Shown here: piece by piece, positions 7,632 to 14,354 of the stretch | Layout: each line of letters begins with the position of its first letter | How positions within the stretch are numbered: the first letter of the stretch is position 1 | From: Acidobacteriota bacterium | GTDB taxonomy: Bacteria; Acidobacteriota; Terriglobia; Acidiferrales; UBA7541 | Assembly: GCA_013289835.1 (NCBI GenBank) | Contig: JABCZG010000007.1 | Span: 62,001 to 126,000 of the forward strand | Length of the DNA: 64,000 nt | Direction of reading: 5' to 3' | Program-made: the position numbers and the translations under genes | Notes under the pieces: model-generated | Databases searched by the model: none | Told to the model about the DNA's origin: nothing | What the model saw: the letters and a program-made list of their open reading frames with translations, nothing else

Positions 7632-8303
7632 ATGGCTAACAAAGATATAAAAGAGAATGCTGACATTTTGAAGGAACTCGGAATTGACAAAACATCTGAG
7701 TTCGATGGTAAGACTGATTCTGATTTGACCGCAGAGCAGAAACGCCTCGATATCGCTCTCAAGCAACTTGAGCTTGAAGATCGGTTAGAGCAGGCTCAAT
7801 CGAAGAAACGGAAAAAGCGGGAACAGCGGGAACAATTCGAAGCGGCGATGAAAGCTCTCAGTCAGGAGCTTCGACGCAGAAGGATTCGTCAAACAGGTTG
7901 TTCGCATCGCAAAGGTGGCGTTGGAAACCGTGTAGAAGGATTGCCCGCGGCTGGCGGTGACAGCGAAGTTTTCGCTTTCATCAAACATTTGTTGCCTGAT
8001 AGGACTTGGTTCATCCTCTGTCAGAGGTGCGGGGCCGAATTCCGGGATGCAAACCGCTTTACCGGAGAACCCGCAACGAAGATCGGAGATTGGACTTTTG
8101 AAATGGCTTTGATGGCTCGCACTGACAACCACCCAAGCCATAGCAGTTTGTTCGATCTTGAGGATCACCGAACCCCCGAGCAAATTGCTGCCGATGCGTG
8201 GCATCCTCCGCGGGACGAAGCTGGGAACCTCATCGAAGAACCAAAGGTCAACTCAAGACGGCCAACGATGCCCCCTCCCCCTGTGAGTTCTATTCCTCGT
8301 TAA
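7632..8303 (+). CDS. hypothetical protein with coiled coil and CH...CC zinc-binding motif, 223 aa
   Basis: Preceded by AAAAAAGAAGAAGGAAG. Residues 35-85 form a strongly charged coiled coil (KQLELEDRLEQAQSKKRKK). After it comes a putative zinc site: CSHRKGG near residue 90, then a spacer containing FIKHLLP, then CQRCGAEFR near 130. The pattern C-x-H-x-K-G-G ... H ... C-x2-C-G recurs in phage-encoded proteins of unknown role as far as I recall. The C-terminus is Pro-rich and polar. It is the last gene before an intrinsic terminator, so it closes this transcript. Confidence 0.65.
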   Translation: MANKDIKENADILKELGIDKTSEFDGKTDSDLTAEQKRLDIALKQLELEDRLEQAQSKKRKKREQREQFEAAMKALSQELRRRRIRQTGCSHRKGGVGNRVEGLPAAGGDSEVFAFIKHLLPDRTWFILCQRCGAEFRDANRFTGEPATKIGDWTFEMALMARTDNHPSHSSLFDLEDHRTPEQIAADAWHPPRDEAGNLIEEPKVNSRRPTMPPPPVSSIPR

Positions 8304-8413
8304 CCTCTTTTGGTGGACTGAACCTGTCGCAGCCGCGTTTCAGTCATGGCCCATCGAAGCCAACTCACATACGCGCTGAAATCCTGGGGCCAACCTCCCT
8401 GGGTCTCTAATTG

Positions 8414-8458
8414 ATGGGGCTCGCATTTGGTTGCTGAATGTGGGTCCCATCTTTTTTG
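8414..8458 (+). terminator. intrinsic terminator after the terminase transcript
   Basis: A 14-base-pair stem (8414-8427 with 8437-8450, three G-T wobbles) closes a nine-base loop and is followed by CTTTTTTG. It lies 110 bases after the coiled-coil/Zn gene and 35 bases before the next start. This is a classical rho-independent terminator for rightward transcription. Confidence 0.85.
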
Positions 8459-8492
8459 TTCAGATTGTGAATAAACACTTCACGAGGTTTTT

Positions 8493-8780
8493 ATGCTCGC
8501 TGATATTGACTGGCAACAGTTGAAAAAAGAAGTCACGTACATTGAGAGCGATTCGACAGCGGAGATCCGAACGGCGCAAAACACAATTGGCAGCTATCCC
8601 GTATTTTTGAACGCTGCAACAAATGATCCGTACGTGCGGATTAATGAATCGTTTGTTTCAGTGGACGATCTGAAGCAATACAACCCACTAGACCCGCGTT
8701 CCACAGGGTTCGTCCAGTATCGAATCGTTCCGAGAAAACATCTATACGATCCGCTCCAGGCGCGAACGGTCGAGGTTTAA
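8493..8780 (+). CDS. hypothetical protein, 95 aa
   Basis: Unrecognised. CACGAGG lies eight bases before the ATG. The protein begins with an acidic helix (MLADIDWQQLKKEVTYIES) and continues with beta-like segments (YPVFLNAATNDPYVRINESF) and a basic patch (RIVPRKHLYDP). No signal peptide or metal site is visible. It starts a new unit behind an intrinsic terminator and probably forms a two-gene transcript with the 224-residue gene that follows. Confidence 0.6.
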   Translation: MLADIDWQQLKKEVTYIESDSTAEIRTAQNTIGSYPVFLNAATNDPYVRINESFVSVDDLKQYNPLDPRSTGFVQYRIVPRKHLYDPLQARTVEV

Positions 8781-8859
8781 GTAAATCCCCTCGGAAAATT
8801 GTACCGAGAGCCCTTTCAAGTCTCTTTGCAGCCCGATTCCACGCCCAGAAAGTAATGCA

Positions 8860-9534
8860 ATGCCCGATCCGATGCCTCAAAATAAATCCGCAGTGAATGC
8901 ACCCCCAGAAACTACACTCCAAACAATCAAGCGAAACATCACTCCCGATCCTGAAATGGACACTTCTAAACGTGCGTACGGCGAAGGCCACGAATGGGAT
9001 TCTGGCGACAGTCCGGCGCAAGAGGGTGTTCAGCAGTGGAAGGATACTTTCGGGAGTCCGCTTGAACGCGCACACGGGCATTTGAAACAACTTTTAGATA
9101 CTTTCGGCAAGCACCTGGACAGCGACGTGCTGGACAAGTTTAACGAAAGCCTTGAAGGAATGGCCCGAGACTTATCGCAAGCTGCTGACGTGGGGCACAC
9201 ATCGAAAGGAGTCCCACTAAATCAAAACACAAGGGCACTGTTCGGTGCTGCATCCGGGATCGTGAATTTTCTCCCTGCCACGAAAAAAATATCGGATAGC
9301 CTTATGGTGACTCCCGAGCACAGCACGGAACTGGACAAGAAATTTGCTCAATTGAAAGGCCATCGGATAATTTCACGCCCGGCGAGTCCAGTCGTGTCCG
9401 AAGTAAAGCCCGCGGCTTCCCAGACTCCACCCCAGCCAAAAGCGCAGCTAAAGCCTCAACCGAAAACCGTTCTACCGCAGAAAGTTCTCGCACGAGCAAC
9501 ACAGGAGTTGGGGCCTTCCCCCGCCGAACAATAA
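8860..9534 (+). CDS. hypothetical protein, 224 aa, helical core and Pro-rich tail
   Basis: Unrecognised. The middle of the protein (about residues 55-110) is helical (RAHGHLKQLLDTFGKHLD, then LDKFNESLEGMARDLSQAAD) and is flanked by disordered Pro/Gln/Lys-rich sequence, especially at the C-terminus (PKAQLKPQPKTVLPQ). It may be a scaffold-like or assembly protein by architecture, but this is weak. It is the last rightward gene before a strong terminator. Confidence 0.55.
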   Translation: MPDPMPQNKSAVNAPPETTLQTIKRNITPDPEMDTSKRAYGEGHEWDSGDSPAQEGVQQWKDTFGSPLERAHGHLKQLLDTFGKHLDSDVLDKFNESLEGMARDLSQAADVGHTSKGVPLNQNTRALFGAASGIVNFLPATKKISDSLMVTPEHSTELDKKFAQLKGHRIISRPASPVVSEVKPAASQTPPQPKAQLKPQPKTVLPQKVLARATQELGPSPAEQ

Positions 9535-9550
9535 ACAAATTCATCTAAAC

Positions 9551-9591
9551 CACCCCGTCGAAGCCATCAAAGCTTTGGCGGGGTGTTTTTT
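9551..9591 (+). terminator. strong intrinsic terminator between convergent genes
   Basis: A 14-base-pair stem (9551-9564 with 9572-9585, two wobbles) with a seven-base loop is followed by TTTTTT. The stop codon of the convergent leftward gene lies inside the loop, so its last codons form one arm. It terminates the rightward transcript well; for the leftward one the T-run is short, so bidirectional use is possible but weaker. Confidence 0.88.
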
Positions 9592-9941
9592 GTTTCACGG
9601 AAAATAAACTTCGCGTAGGTTGTCAAAACGTCTTCGGGGAACATAGAAAATCGTTCGGCTCCGTCTGGCAATCCGCGATCCGCAATTGTGACCGCGCCGC
9701 AAACGCATTCAAACGCTTGCGGCCAGGACTGGGGCGTAGGACAGTGGCCGGGTCCAAAACACATTCCACAGCCCACTATCGGCTCAACCTTCCACTCGTG
9801 CGGGGCCAAAATGAAGGATTGCCAGAGGGATTCTTGTTTTGCCCGCCATTCTTCCCACTTCTCATCCTCAGATAATCCAACAAAGTTTTCCCGTCGCTCC
9901 TCCGTTGTGTCCGCTCGCATTCTTTGCGCCTCGTTTCTCAT
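9567..9941 (-). CDS. hypothetical protein with Cys-rich (zinc-binding) centre, 124 aa
   Basis: The only leftward gene in the first 16 kb. The N-terminal 40 residues are charged and helical (EDEKWEEWRAKQESLW). The centre carries six Cys and two His within about 40 residues, including CGMCFGPGHC and CVCGA, which suggests zinc ribbon or knuckle structure. The family is not recognised. ATG 9941 has only a weak upstream AGAG; an in-frame ATG at 9920 behind GAGGCG is an alternative start. Its opposite orientation suggests separate regulation from the neighbouring gene clusters. Confidence 0.6.
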   Translation of the reverse strand: MRNEAQRMRADTTEERRENFVGLSEDEKWEEWRAKQESLWQSFILAPHEWKVEPIVGCGMCFGPGHCPTPQSWPQAFECVCGAVTIADRGLPDGAERFSMFPEDVLTTYAKFIFRETKNTPPKL

Positions 9942-10052
9942 CGTACTCTACAGTTTGGCAAGTCAAAAACCAATAAAGCCACAGTACTGGACCCCCTAGG
10001 GACAAGCAGGTGACGAAAAGCATGACATGGCGTAGTCTCGCGGTATTGGGGA

Positions 10053-10895
10053 GTGCGTATTGTGGATGCTTTGATTGCAGCTATCGTCGGATTCACCCAA
10101 CTAATTCTTGGCGGCATGGGAGTCTATGTTTCCTTGAGACCGCCGAAGCAAGAGCAGCATCGGTATTGGATTGGGGGATTTATAGTCATTGGATTGCTCG
10201 GCGTTGTACTCACTGGTTGGTTGACGCAACGAGGGTCCAACGCTCAAGAAAATGCGACCGCAAAAATAACGGAAGCAGTAACCGCGGCCACAAATGCAAA
10301 TACAGCAGCTACAAACGCAAACAATTCGGTCCTTGTTGCCCAAAAAGATGTGAAAGATGCACGCGACGAAGCCAGGGTCGCAAAAGACGAACTCGCCCAA
10401 CTAATCAACAAATCATCAAAGGAAACTACTACAGCAATCCTGAACCTGAGCACAAAAACAGAATCGTCCTTTAAAGCGATAGGGTCTCTCACCCCACCCC
10501 CAAGACGAATACCCACAGAAAACCGCGTTCAACTAATTCGCTTTTTTTCCACCAAGCCCGCGAAGGTGCGGATCGAAGCCATCGCCAACGATGCGGAAGC
10601 ATATCGTTTTGCCCAAGATTGGTATGACGTGCTGAAAACATCTGGCTGGACAATTGAAGGAGATAACATCTCAACGTTTATGACTGGTGGGCAGCCCTTG
10701 CAAGGCGTAAATCTTAGGTTTCGTGGAGCGCCCTTAGTCCCCAATCAGGTATTTCAGGCACCGCTCTCTGAACCAATCGGATTAATAGCAACAGCTATGA
10801 ATGCCTTGAAAGTCGTTTTTACAGGGGACAGATTACCAGATATACCGGAGGGATTGGTTGTCATGGATTTTCATGCACGGCCAACCAATAACTGA
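10053..10895 (+). CDS. membrane protein with coiled coil and cytosolic C-terminal domain, 280 aa
   Basis: Two hydrophobic segments (about residues 4-26 and 40-60) are followed by an alanine-rich coiled coil to about residue 130 (ENATAKITEAVTAATNANTA) and a folded C-terminal domain with AEAYRFAQDWYDVLKTSGW and AMNALKVVFTG. The layout recalls membrane-anchored sensor or accessory proteins often carried as prophage cargo; I do not recognise the family. No ATG is available. GTG 10053, or GTG 10062 behind the GGGGAG at 10048-10053, is the likely start; the second has better spacing. Confidence 0.65.
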   Translation: MRIVDALIAAIVGFTQLILGGMGVYVSLRPPKQEQHRYWIGGFIVIGLLGVVLTGWLTQRGSNAQENATAKITEAVTAATNANTAATNANNSVLVAQKDVKDARDEARVAKDELAQLINKSSKETTTAILNLSTKTESSFKAIGSLTPPPRRIPTENRVQLIRFFSTKPAKVRIEAIANDAEAYRFAQDWYDVLKTSGWTIEGDNISTFMTGGQPLQGVNLRFRGAPLVPNQVFQAPLSEPIGLIATAMNALKVVFTGDRLPDIPEGLVVMDFHARPTNN

Positions 10896-10979
10896 GAGTC
10901 ATATAAACAGCAGGGCATTTTCCACAAAACACCAATCATATTTGTTGACCGTCTGCGTGGACACAGATAGCCTTTACCC

Positions 10980-11135
10980 ATGCCAAAAAAGAAAAAACGG
11001 AAACTCAAAACTTCCCTTTATCTCGATCCCGCTCAAGCGGCTGCTCTCAAGAAAATCTCCGACCGTACGCTAATCCCCATCGCAAAACTGCTTCGTCAAG
11101 CTGTGGATAAAGTCATTTCGACATATAAAAAATAG
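10980..11135 (+). CDS. ribbon-helix-helix (Arc/MetJ-type) DNA-binding protein, 51 aa
   Basis: A 51-residue protein with the full ribbon-helix-helix layout. A basic N-terminal arm (MPKKKKRK) is followed by a strand LKTSLYLD, helix A PAQAAALKKISDRT, a turn, then helix B IPIAKLLRQAVDKVIS. This fold dimerises, inserts the paired strands in the major groove and binds short repeats about 10 bp apart. Just downstream, inside the promoter of the next operon, are two AATGTAG repeats exactly 10 bp apart. It is therefore a good candidate for the repressor of that operon. No toxin partner is evident next to it. Preceding ribosome binding site is weak. Confidence 0.75.
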   Translation: MPKKKKRKLKTSLYLDPAQAAALKKISDRTLIPIAKLLRQAVDKVISTYKK

Positions 11136-11148
11136 TACAAAACACTGC

Positions 11149-11178
11149 TTGACAGGGCAATGTAGGGTAATGTAGTTT
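11149..11178 (+). promoter_or_regulatory. promoter with phased direct-repeat operator
   Basis: TTGACA at 11149-11154 is a perfect -35 box. TAGTTT at 11173-11178 (18-base spacer) is the best -10 candidate, matching only partly. AATGTAG occurs at 11159-11165 and again at 11169-11175, so the repeats fill the spacer and touch the -10. A protein bound there would block RNA polymerase. The placement directly after a ribbon-helix-helix gene suggests that protein as ligand. Confidence 0.6.
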
Positions 11179-11212
11179 ATCTGCCAGAGTAGTACCACGA
11201 ACCAAGGCGAGA

Positions 11213-11276
11213 CTCGTTGGTGTAATCAGCACTGAACGAGCGGGGCCCGCGGATGTAATCAGCATCCGCAGACCCC
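11213..11276 (+). promoter_or_regulatory. tandem leader hairpins with the same seven-base loop
   Basis: Hairpin 1 (11213-11240): CTCGTT pairs with AACGAG and GGTG with CACT, one bulged G, loop TAATCAG. Hairpin 2 (11242-11276): GCGGATG pairs with CATCCGC, then a three-by-three internal loop and GGGG with CCCC, loop again TAATCAG. The stems differ while the loops are identical, and the loops lie 33 bases apart. Both are in the 5' leader of the operon starting at 11304. Confidence 0.6.
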
Positions 11277-11303
11277 TCACCAGAAACCGAGGTAATTCGG
11301 TCA

Positions 11304-12047
11304 ATGGCTGCGCAACATTCTACCCACGCTCATTTACCCGAACAACCTCAGCGAGTCTCGCTCTCCTCGTTCCAAATTCCCTCCCGTACTTCTAGTGCCC
11401 AGGCAGACGTTCCGATTCCCCAGATTCGTGCGTCTGCCCCACTTCAATCCCGATTCGTAATCCGCTTAACGAACTGTAGACGCGCCCAAACGTTTCTCTC
11501 CGAATACACCCAAGGCGGAATCCAAAAAACTTTCAGCATCTCTAAAGCAAAACTATTCGTTGACCTTGGGATTACGCAACGGATCGCCGCACTGTTTTAC
11601 GGAGATGTTGTCCGCGTTCTCAACAACGTTGGCAGTGGAGAGATTCGGCTCTGTGTACCGCTTTTACAGGACAGACCCAAACAAAAGAGCGAAGAAAAAC
11701 AAAACGGTGCGTTGGGGTTGCTTGTGGCGAGGCATTCAGGCGACCCCTTTCTTACTGACGCGAAACAACTCTTCATTGAATTTCTGGAGCGCCGCTTCGG
11801 AATCATAGTTCAGGGTTTCCAGAGAGGATTTGCAGGGCCCAACAAAAAGACACCCGATTTGCTTTTGTTCTCGGGCCCGTTTCAAACGACTCTCGCAATA
11901 CCAGTTGAAAAGTTACTAGACCCGGCGACCGCTATCGAGTTTATCCGGTCCAAGAAAACCGAGGCGGAAGAACAGTTCAGCAAACAAAGTTTGGAGGCAG
12001 AGGAAGGCGACGCTGGCGCGTTAGGGGCTGTTGTCTCGTGCGGGTGA
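11304..12047 (+). CDS. hypothetical protein, 247 aa, first gene of the regulated operon
   Basis: Unrecognised. CCGAGG lies 10 bases before the ATG. The N-terminal 50 residues are polar and Pro/Gln/Ser-rich. The core (about 50-230) looks globular alpha/beta with FVIRLTNCRRAQTFLSEYTQ, FGIIVQGFQRGFAG and PDLLLFSGPFQTTLAIPVEK, and ends in an acidic helix (KKTEAEEQFSKQSLEAEEGD). A PD followed by a strand superficially recalls nuclease folds, but the expected E-x-K is missing, so I do not call it. It is the first gene behind the repeat-containing promoter and twin hairpins, and heads a tight operon to 13160. Confidence 0.65.
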   Translation: MAAQHSTHAHLPEQPQRVSLSSFQIPSRTSSAQADVPIPQIRASAPLQSRFVIRLTNCRRAQTFLSEYTQGGIQKTFSISKAKLFVDLGITQRIAALFYGDVVRVLNNVGSGEIRLCVPLLQDRPKQKSEEKQNGALGLLVARHSGDPFLTDAKQLFIEFLERRFGIIVQGFQRGFAGPNKKTPDLLLFSGPFQTTLAIPVEKLLDPATAIEFIRSKKTEAEEQFSKQSLEAEEGDAGALGAVVSCG

Positions 12048-12079
12048 CGGGGCGGCGGCCCCTTTCCTTTGGAGGATAG

Positions 12080-12256
12080 ATGTACGCGATTCGAAGGGTC
12101 CCAGACCACCAACTGTTTCTGCTACGGGACGCGAAAACCCGCTGGACGGAAGACGCGGCTCTCGCTGTTCACTTTGCGGACGAACAAATCGCACAGGAGC
12201 AAGCCGAACGGCTCCCCTATCCCGTTTGTGTTGTTCCGGTTTCAAACCATGACTGA
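12080..12256 (+). CDS. small hypothetical protein, 58 aa
   Basis: A strong GGAGGA precedes the ATG by five bases. The product (start MYAIRRVPDHQLFLLRDAKT) looks like a small alpha/beta protein with an acidic middle (TEDAALAVHFADEQIAQEQA) and a hydrophobic C-terminal strand (YPVCVVPVS). Its stop overlaps the next gene by eight bases, so the two are translationally coupled. No family recognised. A short GC hairpin (12049-12062) in the gap before it may modulate read-through. Confidence 0.65.
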   Translation: MYAIRRVPDHQLFLLRDAKTRWTEDAALAVHFADEQIAQEQAERLPYPVCVVPVSNHD

Positions 12257-12410
12257 GGCAGAGCGCCAGCGGCGGCAAGCGGAATTGAAGCAGATGGACC
12301 TCTGGTTGCGAGAGCATCCCAGTTTTTCTTGGCTGATAGCACTCGCAATTGTTTTCGATTTTGTCGGCCTTCTCTGTGCGCTCCGTTTTGTTTGGAACCA
12401 CGCGAGGTAA
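12249..12410 (+). CDS. small single-pass membrane protein, 53 aa
   Basis: Starts within the end of the previous gene (ATG eight bases before its stop is complete). Residues 1-25 are charged and helical (AERQRRQAELKQMDLWLREH); residues 28-47 form one membrane helix (WLIALAIVFDFVGLLCALRF). A small protein with an N-terminal amphipathic helix and one transmembrane segment could be a holin- or spanin-like or inhibitor peptide, but there is no endolysin nearby to support lysis. The next gene starts four bases after the stop. Confidence 0.6.
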   Translation: MTEAERQRRQAELKQMDLWLREHPSFSWLIALAIVFDFVGLLCALRFVWNHAR

Positions 12411-12413
12411 GAA

Positions 12414-12764
12414 ATGATTGATTGGATAGCAAACCCCATTCGAGAAATTCTCCCGCTGATTCCGCACATTAAGGACAACCGAGAGGGGATAGACCCACCG
12501 AAGGACTACACCTTCGTTCTCCGCGTCGGATCCGAATACTTCACACATTTTCATTCCTCACGGCCAGGACCTTGCACGTCTCTCAACCTAGCAAACGCTA
12601 GAAAGCTAGACTCCCTCGTTATCGTCGCAACTTTTGCTGTTTTCATCGTGCGCGATTTTCCCGCATTGAAGGAAAAACTGTTCGTTGAAGCGATCCATAA
12701 AAATGGCACGCGGGTCACGCTGCCCGTCCAAGAAAAACTGAAGGCTAAGGCCGCTGCAAGGTGA
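12414..12764 (+). CDS. hypothetical protein, 116 aa
   Basis: Unrecognised; starts four bases after the membrane peptide with GAGGTAAGA upstream. The product has an N-terminal amphipathic helix (MIDWIANPIREILPLI), a beta-like middle (DYTFVLRVGSEYFTHFHSS), a hydrophobic stretch (SLVIVATFAVFIVRDF) that is short for a membrane span, and a basic C-terminus. It is part of the operon that begins at 11304. Confidence 0.6.
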   Translation: MIDWIANPIREILPLIPHIKDNREGIDPPKDYTFVLRVGSEYFTHFHSSRPGPCTSLNLANARKLDSLVIVATFAVFIVRDFPALKEKLFVEAIHKNGTRVTLPVQEKLKAKAAAR

Positions 12765-12767
12765 GTT

Positions 12768-13160
12768 ATGCCAATTCTTCACATCATTCAACTGCATTTT
12801 CCGTCTGAGGGGGCGGCAGGTGCCATGTCAGAGATCGGAAAAAACGAAAAAGTGTTCGTGCTTCAGACAGTAACCGAGCGTTGGTTCTTCGCAGATTGGA
12901 ACTGGAATTTCACGACACGCAAGCCAAATGCGAAATTCGTGGGCCATCTCAGTTGCGCACGAGGCTTCCGCTCAGAACAGCTTGCCCAAGCGTTTCAAAG
13001 ATTTTTGGCCTGGAACGGTCACATTTGCGATCTCTGCGAAGCCGAAAGCGGACGTTTGGTCGAGCGATACAGCCCACCGCCGCGGCCAGTTCTGCCAAAA
13101 CGAGCGGTAGTCGCTATTGAAGAAAACAAGAAACGCGGGGATTGGTTCCAAGGCCGATAA
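12768..13160 (+). CDS. hypothetical protein, 130 aa
   Basis: Unrecognised; starts four bases after the previous stop with AAGGTGAG upstream. The core is aromatic-rich (RWFFADWNWNFTTRK), followed by a helix (SEQLAQAFQRFLAWNGH) and a C-x2-C pair (CDLCEAESG), then a Pro/Lys-rich tail. The single CxxC may bind metal only if paired with other ligands. Last gene of the 11304 operon; the pilin genes begin 59 bases later with their own ribosome binding site. Confidence 0.6.
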   Translation: MPILHIIQLHFPSEGAAGAMSEIGKNEKVFVLQTVTERWFFADWNWNFTTRKPNAKFVGHLSCARGFRSEQLAQAFQRFLAWNGHICDLCEAESGRLVERYSPPPRPVLPKRAVVAIEENKKRGDWFQGR

Positions 13161-13218
13161 GAAAAAGTTTCAGACGAAACAGCATGTCCTAAGTTTCGCC
13201 TGATTTTGGGGGAAACAA

Positions 13219-13749
13219 ATGAAGAAACAAAGACAACGCGGGTTCAGCTTAATCGAGTTGTTGGTTGTTGTGACCATCATTCTCATTATTGCGGCGATTG
13301 CCATTCCCAACTTGCTCAAGGCGAAAGGCGCAGCTTCGGAAACGTCCACAGTCGGCACGTTGAAGGCAGTCGCAACCGCAAACGCGGTCTATTCGAACCA
13401 ATTCAATATGTACGCAGCCAGTCTGACCGCTCTTGGCGGAACGCCGGGCTCAACTTCAACCTGCCAAGCGTTTCAATCTCTGGACAACAACCTAGTGACT
13501 TCTCTTTCGGCTGGAATTTTTAAGGGCTGGACTTTCACGTACACGCCGACAGGGAGCGCGATCACTCAAACCACAGGCCCATGCGCCGGGACGCCAGGAA
13601 ATCCGGGATTCGTAATTGATGCCGTGCCACTTAATCCCGCACAAGGTGCCAGAAGTTTTTGCACGGACGAATCGAACACGATCCATTACGACGCTGCATT
13701 GTCGGCCCCAACCACTGAAGCGACTTGCGAGACTCTCCCAACGCTGTGA
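13219..13749 (+). CDS. type IV pilin-like protein
   Basis: Classical class III signal: MKKQRQRG then FSLIELLVVVTI, with prepilin peptidase cleavage expected after Gly8, Phe as +1 and the conserved Glu at +5. Residues 9-35 form the membrane and filament-core helix. The globular part (36-176) is Gly/Thr/Ala-rich with four Cys (CQAF, GPCAG, SFCTDE, TCETL) that could make disulfides. After inner-membrane insertion such proteins assemble into type IV pili or type II secretion pseudopili; prepilin peptidase and assembly ATPase are not encoded nearby, so host machinery would be needed. GGGGGAAA precedes the ATG. A pilin inside a terminase-bearing element is unusual. Confidence 0.88.
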   Translation: MKKQRQRGFSLIELLVVVTIILIIAAIAIPNLLKAKGAASETSTVGTLKAVATANAVYSNQFNMYAASLTALGGTPGSTSTCQAFQSLDNNLVTSLSAGIFKGWTFTYTPTGSAITQTTGPCAGTPGNPGFVIDAVPLNPAQGARSFCTDESNTIHYDAALSAPTTEATCETLPTL

Positions 13750-13756
13750 CCTCGAA

Positions 13757-13796
13757 CTGAGTGGGGCCGGAAACTCGCATCCGGCTCCTCACTCAG
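13757..13796 (+). promoter_or_regulatory. strong hairpin between the two pilin genes
   Basis: CTGAGTG (13757-13763) pairs with CACTCAG (13790-13796), and GCCGGA (13766-13771) with TCCGGC (13780-13785), separated by a GG/TCCT internal loop; apical loop eight bases. No T-run follows and the second pilin's ribosome binding site starts just after. It may stabilise the upstream message or reduce expression of the downstream gene. Confidence 0.55.
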
Positions 13797-13814
13797 ACAG
13801 AAAGGAAAAATGAA

Positions 13815-14351
13815 ATGAGAAACAAGAAACAAGATGGATTCACAACTTTGATGGTCGAAGTGCTCGTCGGTCTGAGTCTGCTCTTGGTGTTCTTCAGTGT
13901 TACCGCCCCATCCTTGAAAACCGTCCTGCAAGCGAACAATCAAAACAACGCTGTCATGCTATTGCGCTCAGTGAACAAAAGCGAGGGCTACTACTTTCGA
14001 GTTTTTCATAATGGCTACGTGACGCCTGCCGTGCTCGCCAATTCGAATGCGGGGCAGGTCGGAACTGTAGCAGCACAAACCTGTCAAACGCCCGGCTTCC
14101 TTGGGCCAGAAACCGCAGCAAGTGTGAGCGTGACCCAGACGTTTTCCGGTTACAACTACGTTTTCACACCTGGAGCGGTCTCACCGATCACAGGTTCAGG
14201 TTGTGCGAATCCCGGCTATGCAACTTACACATTGACCGCGAGTCCAATCACTCCGGGAGCGAGCGGAAACTTTTTTTACTTCACAGATCAAACGGGAATC
14301 CTCCGCTTCGCCGCTGGCGCACCAGCGACGGCAACGTCCCCGAGTTGGTGA
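13815..14351 (+). CDS. second type IV pilin-like (minor pilin) protein
   Basis: A 178-residue prepilin with MRNKKQDG then FTTLMVEVLVGLSLLLVFFS: cleavage after Gly8 is expected. The Glu of the first helix is at +7, not +5, so it departs from the major-pilin rule. The globular part is Gly/Thr/Ser-rich with three Cys (TCQT, SGCANPG and others) and a C-terminal YFTDQTGILRF that is typical of many pilin ends. AAAGGAAAAA precedes the ATG at 13815. It lies between the first pilin and a lipoprotein, so it could be a minor or tip subunit. It is clearly homologous in type, but not a close copy of its neighbour. Confidence 0.82.
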   Translation: MRNKKQDGFTTLMVEVLVGLSLLLVFFSVTAPSLKTVLQANNQNNAVMLLRSVNKSEGYYFRVFHNGYVTPAVLANSNAGQVGTVAAQTCQTPGFLGPETAASVSVTQTFSGYNYVFTPGAVSPITGSGCANPGYATYTLTASPITPGASGNFFYFTDQTGILRFAAGAPATATSPSW

Positions 14352-14354
14352 GCA

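Noticed and set aside
8198..8410. 70-residue frame overlapping the end of the Zn-finger gene
   Set aside because: Low-quality composition, no ribosome binding site, and it runs up to the terminator stem.
11113..11304. Leftward 63-residue frame across the RHH promoter and twin hairpins
   Set aside because: It would be coded by regulatory repeats; no ribosome binding site and unnatural composition.
11304..12047. PD-(D/E)xK nuclease reading of the 247-residue protein
   Set aside because: A PD and following strand exist but no E-x-K or Q-x-K follows at the right place.
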